Assembly (NCBI GenBank): GCA_944325615.1
Contig: CALVAU010000112.1
Span: forward strand, 1-22,900
DNA: 22,900 nt
Source: Candidatus Gastranaerophilales bacterium
GTDB taxonomy: Bacteria; Cyanobacteriota; Vampirovibrionia; Gastranaerophilales; Gastranaerophilaceae
Direction of reading: 5' to 3'
In this document: positions 7,619 to 16,085 of the stretch, piece by piece
Position numbering within the stretch: position 1 is the first letter of the stretch
Layout: each line of letters opens with the position of its first letter
The notes under the pieces: generated by a model
Database searches by the model: none
What the model saw: only the letters and a program-made list of their open reading frames with translations
What the model was told of the DNA's origin: nothing
Made by a program: the position numbers and the translations under genes

Positions 7619-7641
7619 ACGACCTCCTTTATCGTGTCGTA
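7618..7641 (-). promoter_or_regulatory. Leader hairpin displaying the ribosome binding site
   Basis: On the minus strand TACGAC and GTCGTA form a perfect 6-bp stem around a 12-nt loop that contains AAAGGAG. The A of the ATG is the last paired base. This could tune translation of the 77-aa gene; regulation is inferred. Confidence 0.4.
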
Positions 7642-7671
7642 TTCATCACTCAAAGTCAGAATAAAATCAAG

Positions 7672-8442
7672 TTAAATATGTCCAAGCTTATCGTATTTTT
7701 TTTGAAGATAGGAAATCAGCTTTTTGGAACTATCTCTTAAATCATAAATATGTTGGCAATGCTTTTTATAAAAATCTGGAGATTCAAGTATGTATAAATT
7801 TTTTGAATTTAAAAAGAATGTTCCATAGTATTTTATGTAATTCAAAGGTATATTTTTCCCGTTTATAAAAATTAGAATAAGGTACCCTGCCATAGATAAA
7901 CAATATGTTTCATGTTTTGCTTTAACTTTTGATAAATGTACTATGGCATTATTCTCTAGCCCTTTTGGATATTTGAAAATCAAAACCTTAAATAATTCAT
8001 CATTGTCTATTTTATTCTGCATTATTTTTAATGCAATATCTTCATATGGACCTAAATTAACATTAGAAAATTCTTCAGTTTTAGATATAGAAGCTCTCCA
8101 TAATACAGAAATAAAAAAGTTTCTAAAAAGAGTATAGTCAAAATCGTTTTCGGTTAAATGATATAAAATGTTTTGGTTATATTTATATTCGGTATAATTA
8201 TAAATATCATTCAAAAGTATCCTATATGCTTCATCATCAAATTTACCTAATATATTATTATCACATTCTGAGCATAAAATATTTTTATCATATGTGCCTG
8301 TTTTACATTGTTTCCAATCCCCTGTCTTTGCATTGATTGCAGCATAAGTTTCATTTTCATAATTAAGATGAAAATGCCTTGGAATAATATGTGCCTTTAT
8401 TAATTGCTTTTCTTGACCACAAAACTTACAAATGTTTTTCAT
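7672..8442 (-). CDS. HNH-like zinc-binding protein (256 aa)
   Basis: The N-terminal 72 residues carry CKFCG (Cys5, Cys8), KAHIIPRHF (16-24) and CSECDNNILGKFDDEA (Cys57, Cys60; 57-72). Two CxxC knuckles around an AHIIP histidine motif resemble treble-clef HNH-type nucleases, but the final catalytic His/Asn pattern is not clear, so it may be only a zinc-binding domain. The rest (80-256) is helical with hydrophobic stretches (MAGYLILIFING) and matches no family I know. There is no Shine-Dalgarno; a TAAAAT hexamer ends 6 nt before the ATG, so it may be leaderless. It follows a terminator and lies in the defence-rich part of the window, which makes a defence role plausible. Confidence 0.7.
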   Translation of the reverse strand: MKNICKFCGQEKQLIKAHIIPRHFHLNYENETYAAINAKTGDWKQCKTGTYDKNILCSECDNNILGKFDDEAYRILLNDIYNYTEYKYNQNILYHLTENDFDYTLFRNFFISVLWRASISKTEEFSNVNLGPYEDIALKIMQNKIDNDELFKVLIFKYPKGLENNAIVHLSKVKAKHETYCLSMAGYLILIFINGKNIPLNYIKYYGTFFLNSKNLYILESPDFYKKHCQHIYDLRDSSKKLISYLQKKYDKLGHI

Positions 8443-8465
8443 AATGTTATTTTAATAAAAAATAA

Positions 8466-8504
8466 ACTTTAGGGGTAAACTTAAAATAAGCTCACCCCTA
8501 AAGT
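8466..8504 (-). terminator. Intrinsic terminator after the Cas2-like gene
   Basis: An 11-bp perfect outer stem (ACTTTAGGGGT with ACCCCTAAAGT) extends inward on the minus-strand RNA through two G-U pairs to about 16 bp. The same positions are A-C mismatches on the plus strand. It is followed by UUUAUUUUUUAUU. The strand-specific pairing shows that it terminates minus-strand transcripts. Confidence 0.8.
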
Positions 8505-8529
8505 CATTATTTTATAGGTTCTCTTTTAA

Positions 8530-8775
8530 CTATTTTGTGACATCATCTGACTCGCCATACCAGGCTGCTTCGCCAGTTAATTTCCCTACAAATAGTTTAT
8601 CATTTTTGTCAATTTTAGACTTCAAATAATCTCTGATTTCAGTGGAATTTTTAGTTGTCGTTACAACCCATGTGCTTTCGGCAATTTTGCACCAATTATA
8701 AGTTTTTATTGCCTTTATTAGCTCGTCATAATTTTGTCCTGGTTTGCATAAGTCATATGTTATTATGTATACCAT
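8530..8775 (-). CDS. Orphan Cas2-like (SinR-type) protein
   Basis: The 81-aa protein begins MVYIITYDL, the first beta strand of the Cas2/VapD ferredoxin-like fold with its conserved Asp (Asp8), and continues with a helix (YDELIKAIKTYN), a strand (AESTWVVTT) and a helix (EIRDYLKSKID), as in Cas2-like 'SinR family' proteins. There is no Cas1 gene or repeat array in the window, so a CRISPR adaptation role is unlikely. It may be a nuclease/toxin-like or structural relative. AAGGAGC lies 8 nt before the ATG. It starts 105 bp after the three-methyltransferase operon on the same strand and is followed by its own terminator, so read-through from the operon is possible. Confidence 0.7.
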   Translation of the reverse strand: MVYIITYDLCKPGQNYDELIKAIKTYNWCKIAESTWVVTTTKNSTEIRDYLKSKIDKNDKLFVGKLTGEAAWYGESDDVTK

Positions 8776-8822
8776 AATATTTGCTCCTTAAATTTTGCAT
8801 CACAAATCAGCCACAATGTCCG

Positions 8823-8841
8823 AAAGCAACATTTTTGCTTT
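8823..8841. other. Small hairpin downstream of the methyltransferase operon
   Basis: AAAGCAA and TTGCTTT form a 7-bp stem with a 5-nt loop. No proper U-tract follows on either strand, so it is a weak terminator candidate or an RNA-end structure. Confidence 0.3.
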
Positions 8842-8880
8842 TGTAAATTTCTAGAGACATGTTTATTTGTTAGTTGGCCA

Positions 8881-11800
8881 CTAATATATAATCTCCAGGT
8901 CTAGGCCCAAAACATCTGAACAGCTTCTTTCATACTCCATATAAGATGCTGTTTTTCTTAAAGCAGATTGCTGTTTCTTTCTTCTTGACGGCAAGTTCCC
9001 AGAATTTGGATTTAGTGTCTTAGAAATTGTTTCATCAGAATCGCAAATCTTATACCATTCTTTAATCACCGCCTTAGTCATTTCAACAACTTTTATATGC
9101 GCATCATTTGCATCATCATATTTAGGTATTATTTTAAACGGTAATGTATGAATATGTCTTTTACCAAAAGCACCTTCTGGCTGGAAATCTTCTATTGCTT
9201 TTCCCATAGATATACTATTTACTAATCCTGTTATATAAATTGCTTCATCCTCTGAATCTGAAATATACCAATAAAGGGTTTGATCAATAATCAGTTTCTC
9301 ACGATCATAGTTATCCAACTTGATATATGCAGCGCACGGATTACCTCCACCCGCACTTGATAGAACCATCCATTTCCCTAATGAAAACTTCTGATTTTTA
9401 AGTTTGTTATAAATATCAATCTTATCGTTGAATAACACATCAAGGCTTAAACCTGTCTTACTACTTATTTCATCAAACACGTATTTTGTAGCAGCATTCA
9501 TTGTAGCTAACTTTCCTGAATTAATAGCCTTCCAAGAACCATCATCTTTATAGCCAGGAAGTAGCACCTTTGCCGGATCTGCTACAAAAAAAGGTGACAA
9601 ATGCTTAGAAATAAAGCAATCATACATAAAATCATTGCTAAATCCACTTGCTGAAAGTGTATTACAGATATCCTTCTTACTTTCTGAAATTAAGTAGTAC
9701 AAATCTGAAGTTTTCTCTATAGCCTCTATATCCCAAGTTCCGTTTGCTTGTTGAGTATATTTGTGAAACAGCGCCGTTCTCGGAAAAACATCAGCTCCTT
9801 GACTAACTCTAATCGCGTCACAATTGATCAGATCTATTACATTATCATCATTATTTGTCCAGCATGATCTTTTTCCCTGCTTTTTTAATTTGTATTCACA
9901 CTTATCATACTGATTTTTATAAGTATATAATCGTCCAGCTATTACGTTTGGATTGCCATTTTCAGATTTCGTTCCGCCTAAAACTATTGCTTTATTCTTA
10001 AACACATTAATCGGTAATTCCCAAATAGTATCCACCCTAGCCTCAACAGGATTAGCTGCATTTCTATATTTCTCATCGCGAAGTGGCTCATGATTGTATC
10101 CGCTTAACAAACTTCCAGGCATAACAAACATCCACTGCCCATCATCTTTTAAGTATTTATCAATTGCCCCTAACATAAAAATAGTTGCTAATTCCATATG
10201 CAAATGAGCGGATCCTGGTGGCTTTATTTCGTAGTCATTCGTTTTAACTGCCAGATTATCCTTATACGGATTATCTGCAAGTTTGCTCATTGCAAGCCAT
10301 GGTGGGTTAGATATAACACAATTAAACTGATTCCTTACAAGCCCAGGCTTATAGTTATTATTTAATACGAAATACCATATTCCATTTTTGCCTTTTCTCT
10401 GTAAATCTTCTAACGCAAGTATTAATTCATATGTTGATATTCTCTGAAGTTTTCTTTCATTATCTGTTTTATTATTTAATGAATCCATATCTATAGCTGC
10501 GTTAATTGTATCCAGGTCTCTATCTGATAGTTCAACCGGTGGATACTCTGCTCTAGCCATAGCCACACTATAACACTTAGCCATGAATGCATCATATGTT
10601 GTTCTGTGTTCAGGCTCAATCATAAATGAAGGAAGTTCAATCTTATTTCCCTCGAAATGTAGAACATACCTATCTTGTACGGTATTAGCCATTTTATGCG
10701 TAATAGGAGTATCCACAAATAATGAATCTGCGTGATATATAGGAATTACAATCATCCCCTTATGAGAGCCAAATAAATCCCTCATCGATAGTACCCAGTT
10801 TACCTTCGCAAGCATGATTGCAAGTGGATCGATATCAAATCCCATTGCACAAGAAAACACTAATTCATCCTTATCAGTTGAATAATTTTTGCTATCAATA
10901 TTGTACTTTGCTCTGACCGCCTTAATTGTCTCAATCAAGAAAACACCAGAACCACAACACATATCTAACACCTTGGGTTCTTCATGTAATCTACCCAGTG
11001 CTGTTTTGACCATATCTTGAGCAATCCAACTAGGAGTATAATCTTGTCCTAACAATAGCCTATGTTCTTTACATGATAGCTGCGCCAATAGTTCTCCAAA
11101 CAAGTCCACATGCGGAATTGTTTTAAAATCATAATGAATTAGAACTTGCTGGATCTTTTTGGCTATTTCAACTAAGTCAGCCACATAAAACTTATTTATC
11201 CACCCAAAGTAATCGTAATCCACAAGATTTTGGATGTTTTTTTGCATAAAAAATCTGCCATCAAGAATAGTCTTAATTTCATCATCATTACTGATGATTG
11301 GCTTGCTGCTTAGTATGTTCGCACATACAAGCTTTGCTACCGTCACCAAATAGAGTTCATTAACATATGTATCAATGCTAAACTCGCCATAATTTGATGC
11401 ACCTAAATAAGCAACAAAATTTTGCCATAGATTTTCAATGAGCTTCGCATATTCAGGTCGGTCAATCATCGCTTTAGATACGACTTTATTAAATGTTGTA
11501 ATATGAGTCTTCCAAAACACACTTTCCGTACCAAAATCAATGGCTAGCGATTTTGAATTAAGAATTCTTGATTCTTCCCTATCAAGATACTTTTCAACAA
11601 AAGCTTCAAACTTATCATATTCTGTTGTATTACTTAATGTTAAATCAACATAATCTTCTTCATTCAATTCAATATCTTCTGCACCGAATAATCTATCTCT
11701 ATTAGTATTGCCAATCACTTTTATGGTATAGCCATACCAATGAAGTGTATCCGAAAGAATGCCATAAATTTCAGACACATCAACGCCCAAATTAATCAAT

Positions 11801-12111
11801 GCAGCACAATACTCTCTAACTTGATAATAGCCATCTTCAAACACCTTATTTATCGTTAGATTCTTCTCGTATTCTATGGCCGTTTTCCCTACGACAGAGT
11901 CCGCAAATCCATTTCGTTCCTCCCCCTGTTCATTAGCAAAACGTAAATATTGCTCTGTGCCTAAAATGTGTTCCTGTACCCACCATTCATTGTTCGGAAA
12001 AATCGAAGTCAATTTTGACGAAAGCATATGCCTTAGTTTATCCTCAACAGCTCCAGCAGACATCTCGTGTTGCGCTAATGTCACAAATTTTTCCAATGCA
12101 TCTCGATTCAT
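8881..12111 (-). CDS. Large N6-adenine DNA methyltransferase, possible type IIG-like restriction-modification protein
   Basis: The 1076-aa protein shows, in order: an N-terminal domain with GFADSVVGKTAIEYEK (68-83; Asp71, Glu80) that resembles a PD-(D/E)XK nuclease core; a long helical linker (90-340); motif X GQDYTP (355-360); SAM-binding motif I KVLDMCCGSGVFL (380-392); and catalytic motif IV SNPPW (601-605). A specificity-type C-terminal domain includes AGGGNPCAAY and EGAFGKRHIHTLPFKIIP. This is the architecture of type IIG enzymes, in which one chain cuts and methylates. The ExK lysine is shifted or replaced (EYEK), so nuclease activity is uncertain. Last gene of a three-gene operon; its ATG overlaps the preceding stop (ATGA). 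Confidence 0.85.
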   Translation of the reverse strand: MNRDALEKFVTLAQHEMSAGAVEDKLRHMLSSKLTSIFPNNEWWVQEHILGTEQYLRFANEQGEERNGFADSVVGKTAIEYEKNLTINKVFEDGYYQVREYCAALINLGVDVSEIYGILSDTLHWYGYTIKVIGNTNRDRLFGAEDIELNEEDYVDLTLSNTTEYDKFEAFVEKYLDREESRILNSKSLAIDFGTESVFWKTHITTFNKVVSKAMIDRPEYAKLIENLWQNFVAYLGASNYGEFSIDTYVNELYLVTVAKLVCANILSSKPIISNDDEIKTILDGRFFMQKNIQNLVDYDYFGWINKFYVADLVEIAKKIQQVLIHYDFKTIPHVDLFGELLAQLSCKEHRLLLGQDYTPSWIAQDMVKTALGRLHEEPKVLDMCCGSGVFLIETIKAVRAKYNIDSKNYSTDKDELVFSCAMGFDIDPLAIMLAKVNWVLSMRDLFGSHKGMIVIPIYHADSLFVDTPITHKMANTVQDRYVLHFEGNKIELPSFMIEPEHRTTYDAFMAKCYSVAMARAEYPPVELSDRDLDTINAAIDMDSLNNKTDNERKLQRISTYELILALEDLQRKGKNGIWYFVLNNNYKPGLVRNQFNCVISNPPWLAMSKLADNPYKDNLAVKTNDYEIKPPGSAHLHMELATIFMLGAIDKYLKDDGQWMFVMPGSLLSGYNHEPLRDEKYRNAANPVEARVDTIWELPINVFKNKAIVLGGTKSENGNPNVIAGRLYTYKNQYDKCEYKLKKQGKRSCWTNNDDNVIDLINCDAIRVSQGADVFPRTALFHKYTQQANGTWDIEAIEKTSDLYYLISESKKDICNTLSASGFSNDFMYDCFISKHLSPFFVADPAKVLLPGYKDDGSWKAINSGKLATMNAATKYVFDEISSKTGLSLDVLFNDKIDIYNKLKNQKFSLGKWMVLSSAGGGNPCAAYIKLDNYDREKLIIDQTLYWYISDSEDEAIYITGLVNSISMGKAIEDFQPEGAFGKRHIHTLPFKIIPKYDDANDAHIKVVEMTKAVIKEWYKICDSDETISKTLNPNSGNLPSRRKKQQSALRKTASYMEYERSCSDVLGLDLEIIY

Positions 12112-14078
12112 TTCTTCGAACCCCTTTTTTCTTTTTTTGTCTTCAAAATACTCTTTAGTTTCTTCAAAGTCTGCTCATATTGATTAAAACTACATAAGAT
12201 AGCCCTATCTATTTGTGTTAAATCTGTTTGTCCAATTTTTCCTTGCTTAACGCATTTTTTTCCGATTTTTGTCAATAATTCAATTTGTTCTTTTGCGAGT
12301 CTCGGAAAAAGAACTTTCTTTATATGGCTTGCTTCAATTTTTAGCGCACCGCCCCCCATCGTAGTTCCTATCAACTCCATATAACACTTAAACCAGGTCG
12401 AATTAAGCAATGTAAAAACTGCATATGCCTTTTCTGGTATGTCATTCCATAAAGTGGTAAAATTAGCATCAACCACTATTTTATGGATAGATGTATTATT
12501 AACAAATAAGCACTCTACTTCTTTTGCATTAATTCTTGGAATACACAAATCAGGAAGGTGTCTACTTTTTAGTTCTGGCAGCATATACCAAAAACTTATA
12601 TAACCATCGACTTTCTTCTTTTCATTAGTACATACTGCTGATAATTCTTGAAAGCGTTTTTTATTGCTTCCAGGCGTATATTTTTCTGCCAGATTAATAT
12701 AATCCTCTAAATCTTTGCCTAATATTGAATAATCGTTTCTGATGGATGGAGTCAATTTAGACATATCTAACTTTCTAACCTTATTTCGTATATATAATAG
12801 TCCTTTTGTTAACTCATCCTCGTTTATACATAAGCCATTAATTTCTTTTCTATTCTGGACAACGCGCTTAACTATATCTTCACTCGTTTCAACTTCCATT
12901 TTTGCCCAATTTTTAGTTTTCAACAATACACTATTATTTTTCCATTCCTCTACATCAAGATAAAAAAATTCATTAGCACCCGTCCTAAGTCCTTGTCCGA
13001 TATTCCAGTCCATTTCTTCCAAGCTAACAAACTCGCCAGCGTAGTTAGACCTTGATATATTTTTTATTTCTGCTGGTAATACATCACATTTATTCAATTC
13101 AATTTTGTCCGAGTCTGAAATCCACTCGCACTTAGACCTCATCTCAAACACCCGTGGAAACATTGATTGTTCTGCCATCATCACACTTGATATACCATTA
13201 GAGACATAATCTTGTCCAGATGTAATCAATGCACATAAAGCATCATATCCTTTACTACTTCCAACACGTAGTTTTTCAATTAATGATTCTTCTCCGATTA
13301 ACTTTGCAGAAAGCTCATCAACCCTTATTTTTACACCAACCTTCTTGTTCAGTTCTTGCATACTGGTTTTTTGAGCGACCACCAAGCATGTGCGAACCAA
13401 TGCATCATCAAACCAACAAGAATCAACATCTTTTGTTATACTGAGTATTTTAAAATTCTTCATTAGCATATATTGGACAATTGTTGCATAATCACGATTA
13501 AGCCAGTTTTCTGGCACTACCATTGCTAAGTACCCACCATCTGCAACTAATGATGCACAAAGAAACCATGATGGCACCGCTAAATCTGACAGTCCCGAAT
13601 AATTCTTTGCAATAGTTGAATAGAAAGCCTTTTCATCTTTTTTTAGGGTTTTGTTACTCTTTATATTCTTTATTAACCGCTCTCTAACTTCGTCGCCACT
13701 AGGTAACTCACTACCTGTATTTTGAGAAAGAATTTGATACCTAACATATGGAGGATTCGTTATAACCAAATCCCATCCTCCATTTAGATATACTTTATTA
13801 CTTGAAAATGCATCTCCAACATGTAATTCAGCAAAGGGAACTGAAAAATTAGCAACTTCAATTGCCTTTGAATCTATATCAATTCCTCTAAACAATTTAG
13901 CCAATTTATACTTTTTCTTAGAAGCACAAAGCATATCTCCTGTGCCAACCATCGGATCTATAACTGTTTGAATCTTTGCATCCTTAGGAATAAGATTAAC
14001 TAATAACTCAGCAACCTTACGACCTGAAAAAAACTGTCCATATCTCTTTTTTTTACTTACAGTATTACTTTGAACCAT
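12108..14078 (-). CDS. N6-adenine DNA methyltransferase (Eco57I/TaqI type)
   Basis: Second gene of the methyltransferase operon. Numbered from this start (656 aa): motif X YGQFFSG (13-19), motif I VIDPMVGTGDML (39-50) and motif IV TNPPY (107-111), the adenine-N6 signature. A C-terminal target-recognition domain has GGGALKIEASHIKKVLFPRL, like the TaqI-type specificity domain. I chose the ATG at 14078 because AGGAAG lies about 9 nt upstream. An in-frame ATG at 14120 would add 14 Arg/Lys-rich residues and enlarge the overlap with the preceding gene from 14 to 56 bp. It overlaps the next gene as ATGA. No nuclease domain is visible, so alone it could only methylate or bind DNA. Confidence 0.87.
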   Translation of the reverse strand: MVQSNTVSKKKRYGQFFSGRKVAELLVNLIPKDAKIQTVIDPMVGTGDMLCASKKKYKLAKLFRGIDIDSKAIEVANFSVPFAELHVGDAFSSNKVYLNGGWDLVITNPPYVRYQILSQNTGSELPSGDEVRERLIKNIKSNKTLKKDEKAFYSTIAKNYSGLSDLAVPSWFLCASLVADGGYLAMVVPENWLNRDYATIVQYMLMKNFKILSITKDVDSCWFDDALVRTCLVVAQKTSMQELNKKVGVKIRVDELSAKLIGEESLIEKLRVGSSKGYDALCALITSGQDYVSNGISSVMMAEQSMFPRVFEMRSKCEWISDSDKIELNKCDVLPAEIKNISRSNYAGEFVSLEEMDWNIGQGLRTGANEFFYLDVEEWKNNSVLLKTKNWAKMEVETSEDIVKRVVQNRKEINGLCINEDELTKGLLYIRNKVRKLDMSKLTPSIRNDYSILGKDLEDYINLAEKYTPGSNKKRFQELSAVCTNEKKKVDGYISFWYMLPELKSRHLPDLCIPRINAKEVECLFVNNTSIHKIVVDANFTTLWNDIPEKAYAVFTLLNSTWFKCYMELIGTTMGGGALKIEASHIKKVLFPRLAKEQIELLTKIGKKCVKQGKIGQTDLTQIDRAILCSFNQYEQTLKKLKSILKTKKEKRGSKK

Positions 14079-15843
14079 TCTTTTTCTCTTCCTGAATAAT
14101 AGCATATGCCTGTCGAGCATCGAGTGTTACCTTACGTCCTTTTATCAAACACTCATTAACATATAACGAATATATATGTCTTTCATTTATCTTCTCGTCA
14201 TTCTGTGCTACTATTAGTCGCGAGATAATATCCTCATCAGATTCTTCTTCTGCACAGATAGTTCTTCCTTTTTGCAATAACAAAAGGGGATCTCCTTGAA
14301 CCGAGTCACTTGAAACAACTTGTTTAAAACTTAACTGTTTTTTATCCAAAATATTAGTCAATGCAACTTTCATACCCGAGTCAGAAATTACATTTGTTAA
14401 TGCTGCCCATACCGCTGCTTTCGAAGCATGAAATACAACTGTTGCATATGAATCATCCTTTAATACTCTATTAATCTCAGAAAAAACATTTTCAAGTAAA
14501 CACTTATATTCTTTAAGTTTCTTATTCTGAGATTGACTTATAATTATTTCTTCAGTTCTATCAGTTCTAGATTTAAGCCACAGCTCATTTATTTGGTTTA
14601 CCTCTGCATATGGAATAAAATCTCCAAATGGGGGATCTGTAAACACATAATCTATAGTATTATCGGTTTCTTCCATATGGGTACTCGAGGCGTGTTTAAC
14701 CTCAAATCGTCCAGAACAATTTTCAAGCATCTTATATGCTTCACTAATTGGAGCTGATTTTCTCTTTAAGCCTAATAGTATATTTTTTTCAACCGGTAAC
14801 TTACTTATATATAAAACCCCACTCTGAGCCCCTGTTAAAACAAAATCCTTAGAGTCTTTTTTTGCAACAACTCTAGTCATCATTGTGCAATTAGAGCTGT
14901 TGTAGCTTAGTAACAAAAGTTTAAGTGCAGCTTGAACCTTTTTATCATACTTTTCAGTTTTATTCCATAACTCCTTAAACACATAGTAGTTTCTTGCAGT
15001 ATAGAATTGATGCAGATAATCAATTCCATAGTGATATCCACTTCTATGTAATTCTCCCCATTCTATCTTTTTCGGATTCTTTTCTTTCGATAGTTTTTCC
15101 TCTACCTTGAGATAATTCTTATAATCTTCATCCGATGCTTTTCTATTCCAATTCTTCGTCCCTGTTGTTCCATATATCCACGCGGGGCGTCGTTTCTTCC
15201 TTTGACATTTTTTCCCAAGTACTTTATCAACGTATTCTTCTTTAACAAAATCCAGATCATCTACCATGTGCTTATTTCCACACTTGTGGCACGAGATTTC
15301 TTTCAAGAAAGCAACAGGGTTTCGTTTAGTTCCATATTCAAAATAAGAAATTTCTTCACCGCAATCAGGACATGTTAAATACTCAGTCCAAATAACATGC
15401 CTTATTATCCCATCGTCGCCTTCTGGATCAGTTGCAAAATAATATTCTTTAAATACATCTTCTACTTCATTTATATAATTATCAACAGCTTCATCAAAAA
15501 CTTTTGCAGTCAAACGATTTGCAATTGTGCTCATTGCAAAAGATCCATACGAACTTATTTCATAGCAGACGGCATTTCTCACTCCCCAAATTGGTTTAAC
15601 TCCAATTTTTTTAGCAATAGCCTTCATGTTATCAGTTGGGTATTCACATAATAGTGCCGCGACGCCTGTACTACCGCTTCCTCCAAATGCATCAAGGACA
15701 GTATCGCCGGGTTTTGTAATACTAGCTATATAAACCGCGATAGATTCAGGAGAAATTTTAGTTGGATAAGAAAACGCATTAAAGAATGCTCCTGACCTTG
15801 CTGACGGTAATGGATTTTTAAATAATTTCTTAAGATTTGTCAT
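14065..15843 (-). CDS. DNA methyltransferase with zinc-ribbon insert (DPPF type)
   Basis: First gene of the operon (592 aa). The N-terminal part has motif X/I: YPTKISPESIAVYI (26-39), then TKPGDTVLDAFGGSGSTG (43-60). An insert carries two CxxC knuckles (Cys158/161 and Cys185/188), a zinc ribbon that may recognise DNA. Motif IV is YVFTDPPFGDFIPYAEVNQI (399-418). The order X-I-insert-IV resembles the alpha class of amino-methyltransferases and the DUF1156-like methylases found in defence loci; I cannot tell N6-adenine from N4-cytosine. The ATG has AAGGGA about 12 nt upstream. A -10-like TATACT lies further upstream with no good -35. The three genes overlap in sequence and should act together. 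Confidence 0.83.
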   Translation of the reverse strand: MTNLKKLFKNPLPSARSGAFFNAFSYPTKISPESIAVYIASITKPGDTVLDAFGGSGSTGVAALLCEYPTDNMKAIAKKIGVKPIWGVRNAVCYEISSYGSFAMSTIANRLTAKVFDEAVDNYINEVEDVFKEYYFATDPEGDDGIIRHVIWTEYLTCPDCGEEISYFEYGTKRNPVAFLKEISCHKCGNKHMVDDLDFVKEEYVDKVLGKKCQRKKRRPAWIYGTTGTKNWNRKASDEDYKNYLKVEEKLSKEKNPKKIEWGELHRSGYHYGIDYLHQFYTARNYYVFKELWNKTEKYDKKVQAALKLLLLSYNSSNCTMMTRVVAKKDSKDFVLTGAQSGVLYISKLPVEKNILLGLKRKSAPISEAYKMLENCSGRFEVKHASSTHMEETDNTIDYVFTDPPFGDFIPYAEVNQINELWLKSRTDRTEEIIISQSQNKKLKEYKCLLENVFSEINRVLKDDSYATVVFHASKAAVWAALTNVISDSGMKVALTNILDKKQLSFKQVVSSDSVQGDPLLLLQKGRTICAEEESDEDIISRLIVAQNDEKINERHIYSLYVNECLIKGRKVTLDARQAYAIIQEEKKNGSK

Positions 15844-16085
15844 TTAATGTTCATATCCCTTCCCTGCTCAAATATAGTATATAAATACATGTGTACTAAT
15901 ATGCGGATACAACTTATCAGATATTCTATTGAAATATACTATATTGAAATTAATTCCATAGTCCTAATGTGTCACCTATTCATCCAACTCTTAACTATTT
16001 TAAGATCAATAAACCCCATTATGTCTTTCCTATACGTTTTCATTCTAGCATGCATTTTAATTATGGAAAAAATGTAAAGAATGTG
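15844..16085. other. Intergenic region upstream of the methyltransferase operon
   Basis: About 240 bp of AT-rich sequence separates the nuclease gene's stop from the methyltransferase operon. A TATACT -10-like hexamer (minus strand, around 15875-15880) is the only regulatory hint. I see no hairpin terminator after the nuclease gene, so read-through into the operon is possible. Confidence 0.35.

Noticed and set aside
8530..8880. CRISPR-Cas locus suggested by the Cas2-like gene
   Set aside because: No repeat-spacer array, cas1 or effector gene anywhere in the window.
15847..16077. 76-aa hydrophobic open reading frame on the plus strand between the methyltransferase operon and the nuclease gene
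   Set aside because: No ribosome binding site, low-complexity hydrophobic composition expected of AT-rich non-coding DNA, and it covers the upstream region of the methyltransferase operon.
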